Part shown: in pieces, positions 63,020-64,000 of the stretch
Position numbering within the stretch: the stretch's first letter is position 1
Layout of the letters: the number at the start of each line of letters is the position of its first letter
Assembly (NCBI RefSeq): GCF_010470665.1
Contig: NZ_VOPZ01000012.1
Span: 1-64,000 of the forward strand
Reading direction: 5' to 3'
Origin: Desulfovibrio sp. JC022
GTDB lineage: Bacteria > Desulfobacterota > Desulfovibrionia > Desulfovibrionales > Desulfovibrionaceae
Length of the DNA stretch: 64,000 bases
Translations under genes and position numbers: made by a program
The notes under the pieces: generated by a model
Databases searched by the model: none
Told to the model about the DNA's origin: nothing
What the model saw: only the letters and a program-made list of their open reading frames with translations

Positions 63020-64000
63020 ATGAATTCTACACTTATTGAAAAACACTCGAAACAGCTTCTGCAAGTAATGCCCAACACCTCCAACTGCATGTCCAGACTG
63101 ACCCGGCTGGACAGACAGTGGACCATGGCTACCATGACCGGAAAAATCAATTGCAGCCGAATTGCGCAGACACTCATTGATTTTATTATCAAAACTCAAG
63201 AAAACTTTTCCGGTCTCAAACAAAACCTGATTGAAATCCTGATTAAAGAAAACACCCATAAAGTGGTTCAGGAGATATCCGCAGCCGCGCAGGTCGTCAT
63301 CGACATCCTTAAACGAAATCTCTTTGAAAGAACTGCCGATGTTGGCTTTCTGGCAACTGATGATGACTTAGTCCGCTTTCTGTCCAATCCGGAAAGGACT
63401 CACCAGGATGTATCTATAATCGAAGACAGACTCCGCGAGTACAGAGATAAGTACACAGTATACAATGAGATTATCATACTGGACACTGACGGCTATGTCT
63501 GTGCCCACCTTGATCCCACAAACAAGATCACAACTTCGACAGACCCGCTTATCGCCGAAACGCTTGAGGCCGCAGACTACGTAGAAACATACAGAAAAAG
63601 CGATTTAGCACTGAACACAGGAGAAGTCCTGATATACTCTCAGGCTATCAAGTCACCGGACACAGGGGGATGCCTTGGCGTACTGTGCCTTATTTTTGAT
63701 TTTGCCGGTGAAATGAACGGAATTTTCGAACACCTGAGTGAGTTATCCAAAGATACAATCCTGATTGTGCTGGATGAACGGGGTTATGCTATTGCTTCCA
63801 GCGATACTGATTCAGTTCCCACAAATAAAAGACTCAGCATGAATCTGGATCAAGATTTTCAAATTATCAACATAAACAAAACCACATACCTTTCTAAGAC
63901 GGTGAAGACCAAAGGATATCAGGGATTCTTCGGCTTACCTTGGTATGGACATGTCCTGAAAAAACTGGACACCGCCTTCAGCCACAGCAGCGACAATTCC
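63020..64000 (+). CDS. Cache-like receptor, probable chemoreceptor (cut by window edge)
   Basis: The frame runs from ATG 63020 to the edge for 327 codons without a stop. The lead is soluble and helical. From about residue 90 on there is a Cache-like sensor: 'NLFERTADVGFLATDDDLVRF', 'YTVYNEIIILDTDGYVCAH', 'SKDTILIVLDERGYAIASS' and 'KGYQGFFGLPWYGHVLKKL', the last typical of Desulfovibrio methyl-accepting proteins. No membrane helix is seen. As it diverges from an operon with CheR, CheB, CheA and CheW but no receptor, I expect an MCP signalling domain beyond the edge. It could instead end in another output. Confidence 0.65.
   Translation, partial: MNSTLIEKHSKQLLQVMPNTSNCMSRLTRLDRQWTMATMTGKINCSRIAQTLIDFIIKTQENFSGLKQNLIEILIKENTHKVVQEISAAAQVVIDILKRNLFERTADVGFLATDDDLVRFLSNPERTHQDVSIIEDRLREYRDKYTVYNEIIILDTDGYVCAHLDPTNKITTSTDPLIAETLEAADYVETYRKSDLALNTGEVLIYSQAIKSPDTGGCLGVLCLIFDFAGEMNGIFEHLSELSKDTILIVLDERGYAIASSDTDSVPTNKRLSMNLDQDFQIININKTTYLSKTVKTKGYQGFFGLPWYGHVLKKLDTAFSHSSDNS

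Overview
The window looks like the chromosome of a marine, Desulfovibrio-like sulfate reducer (Desulfovibrionaceae). The signs are a Desulfovibrio-type 7Fe ferredoxin with an Asp in the first cluster motif (45957-46145), C-terminal surface-sorting tails, a large chemosensory/two-component content and a moderate G+C with AT-rich spacers. This placement is by eye.

Positions 1-26600 are accessory. They hold an IS200/IS605-like end, an orphan solute-binding protein, a MOBP-type relaxase with its relaxosome partner and an oriT-like repeat (1552-3614), a HEPN/MNT toxin-antitoxin pair, and a hybrid-kinase/regulator pair. Next come a very large secreted propeller-like protein and a DUF4347 adhesin followed by a TolC-like lipoprotein, two HlyD-type adaptors and a membrane M50 protease/adaptor fusion (13587-24684). 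A second, broken copy of the relaxase tail (25026-25565), an unknown membrane-anchored protein and a tRNA-Lys(CTT) gene (26623-26698, minus) close the region. Because the tRNA 3' end faces this block, I infer a genomic island inserted at tRNA-Lys, whose other end lies outside the window.

Positions 26780-50930 read as core genome: DsbD, a VOC protein, a small kinase, Fe-dependent alcohol dehydrogenase, an AMIN-domain protein with a sequon-rich linker, nitroreductase, EamA transporter, M24 peptidase, CoA-binding protein, YkgJ proteins, a J-domain protein, HisHF, glycosyltransferase, PAP2 phosphatase, GlyA preceded by a ZTP-riboswitch-like leader, an AlaX-like editing protein, a PEP-CTERM-like surface protein, M29 aminopeptidase, ferredoxin, a YkgJ/unknown/TPR operon and phosphoglucomutase. 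Most units end in clear intrinsic terminators.

Positions 50954-64000 hold a minus-strand chemosensory operon whose central order (CheW, CheR-TPR, CheW, CheA-REC, CheB) matches the Wsp system. A GGDEF-fold/TPR protein and a lytic transglycosylase stand at the head, a hybrid kinase stands in place of WspR at the end, and a Cache-like receptor gene diverges at the right edge and runs out of the window.

The most interesting locus is the adhesin cluster at 13587-24684, which has outer-membrane and adaptor parts of a type I secretion system but no ABC transporter; a zinc-protease/adaptor fusion occupies that place. The adhesin and the upstream CTERM protein share a duplicated, conserved leader, so they are probably co-regulated.
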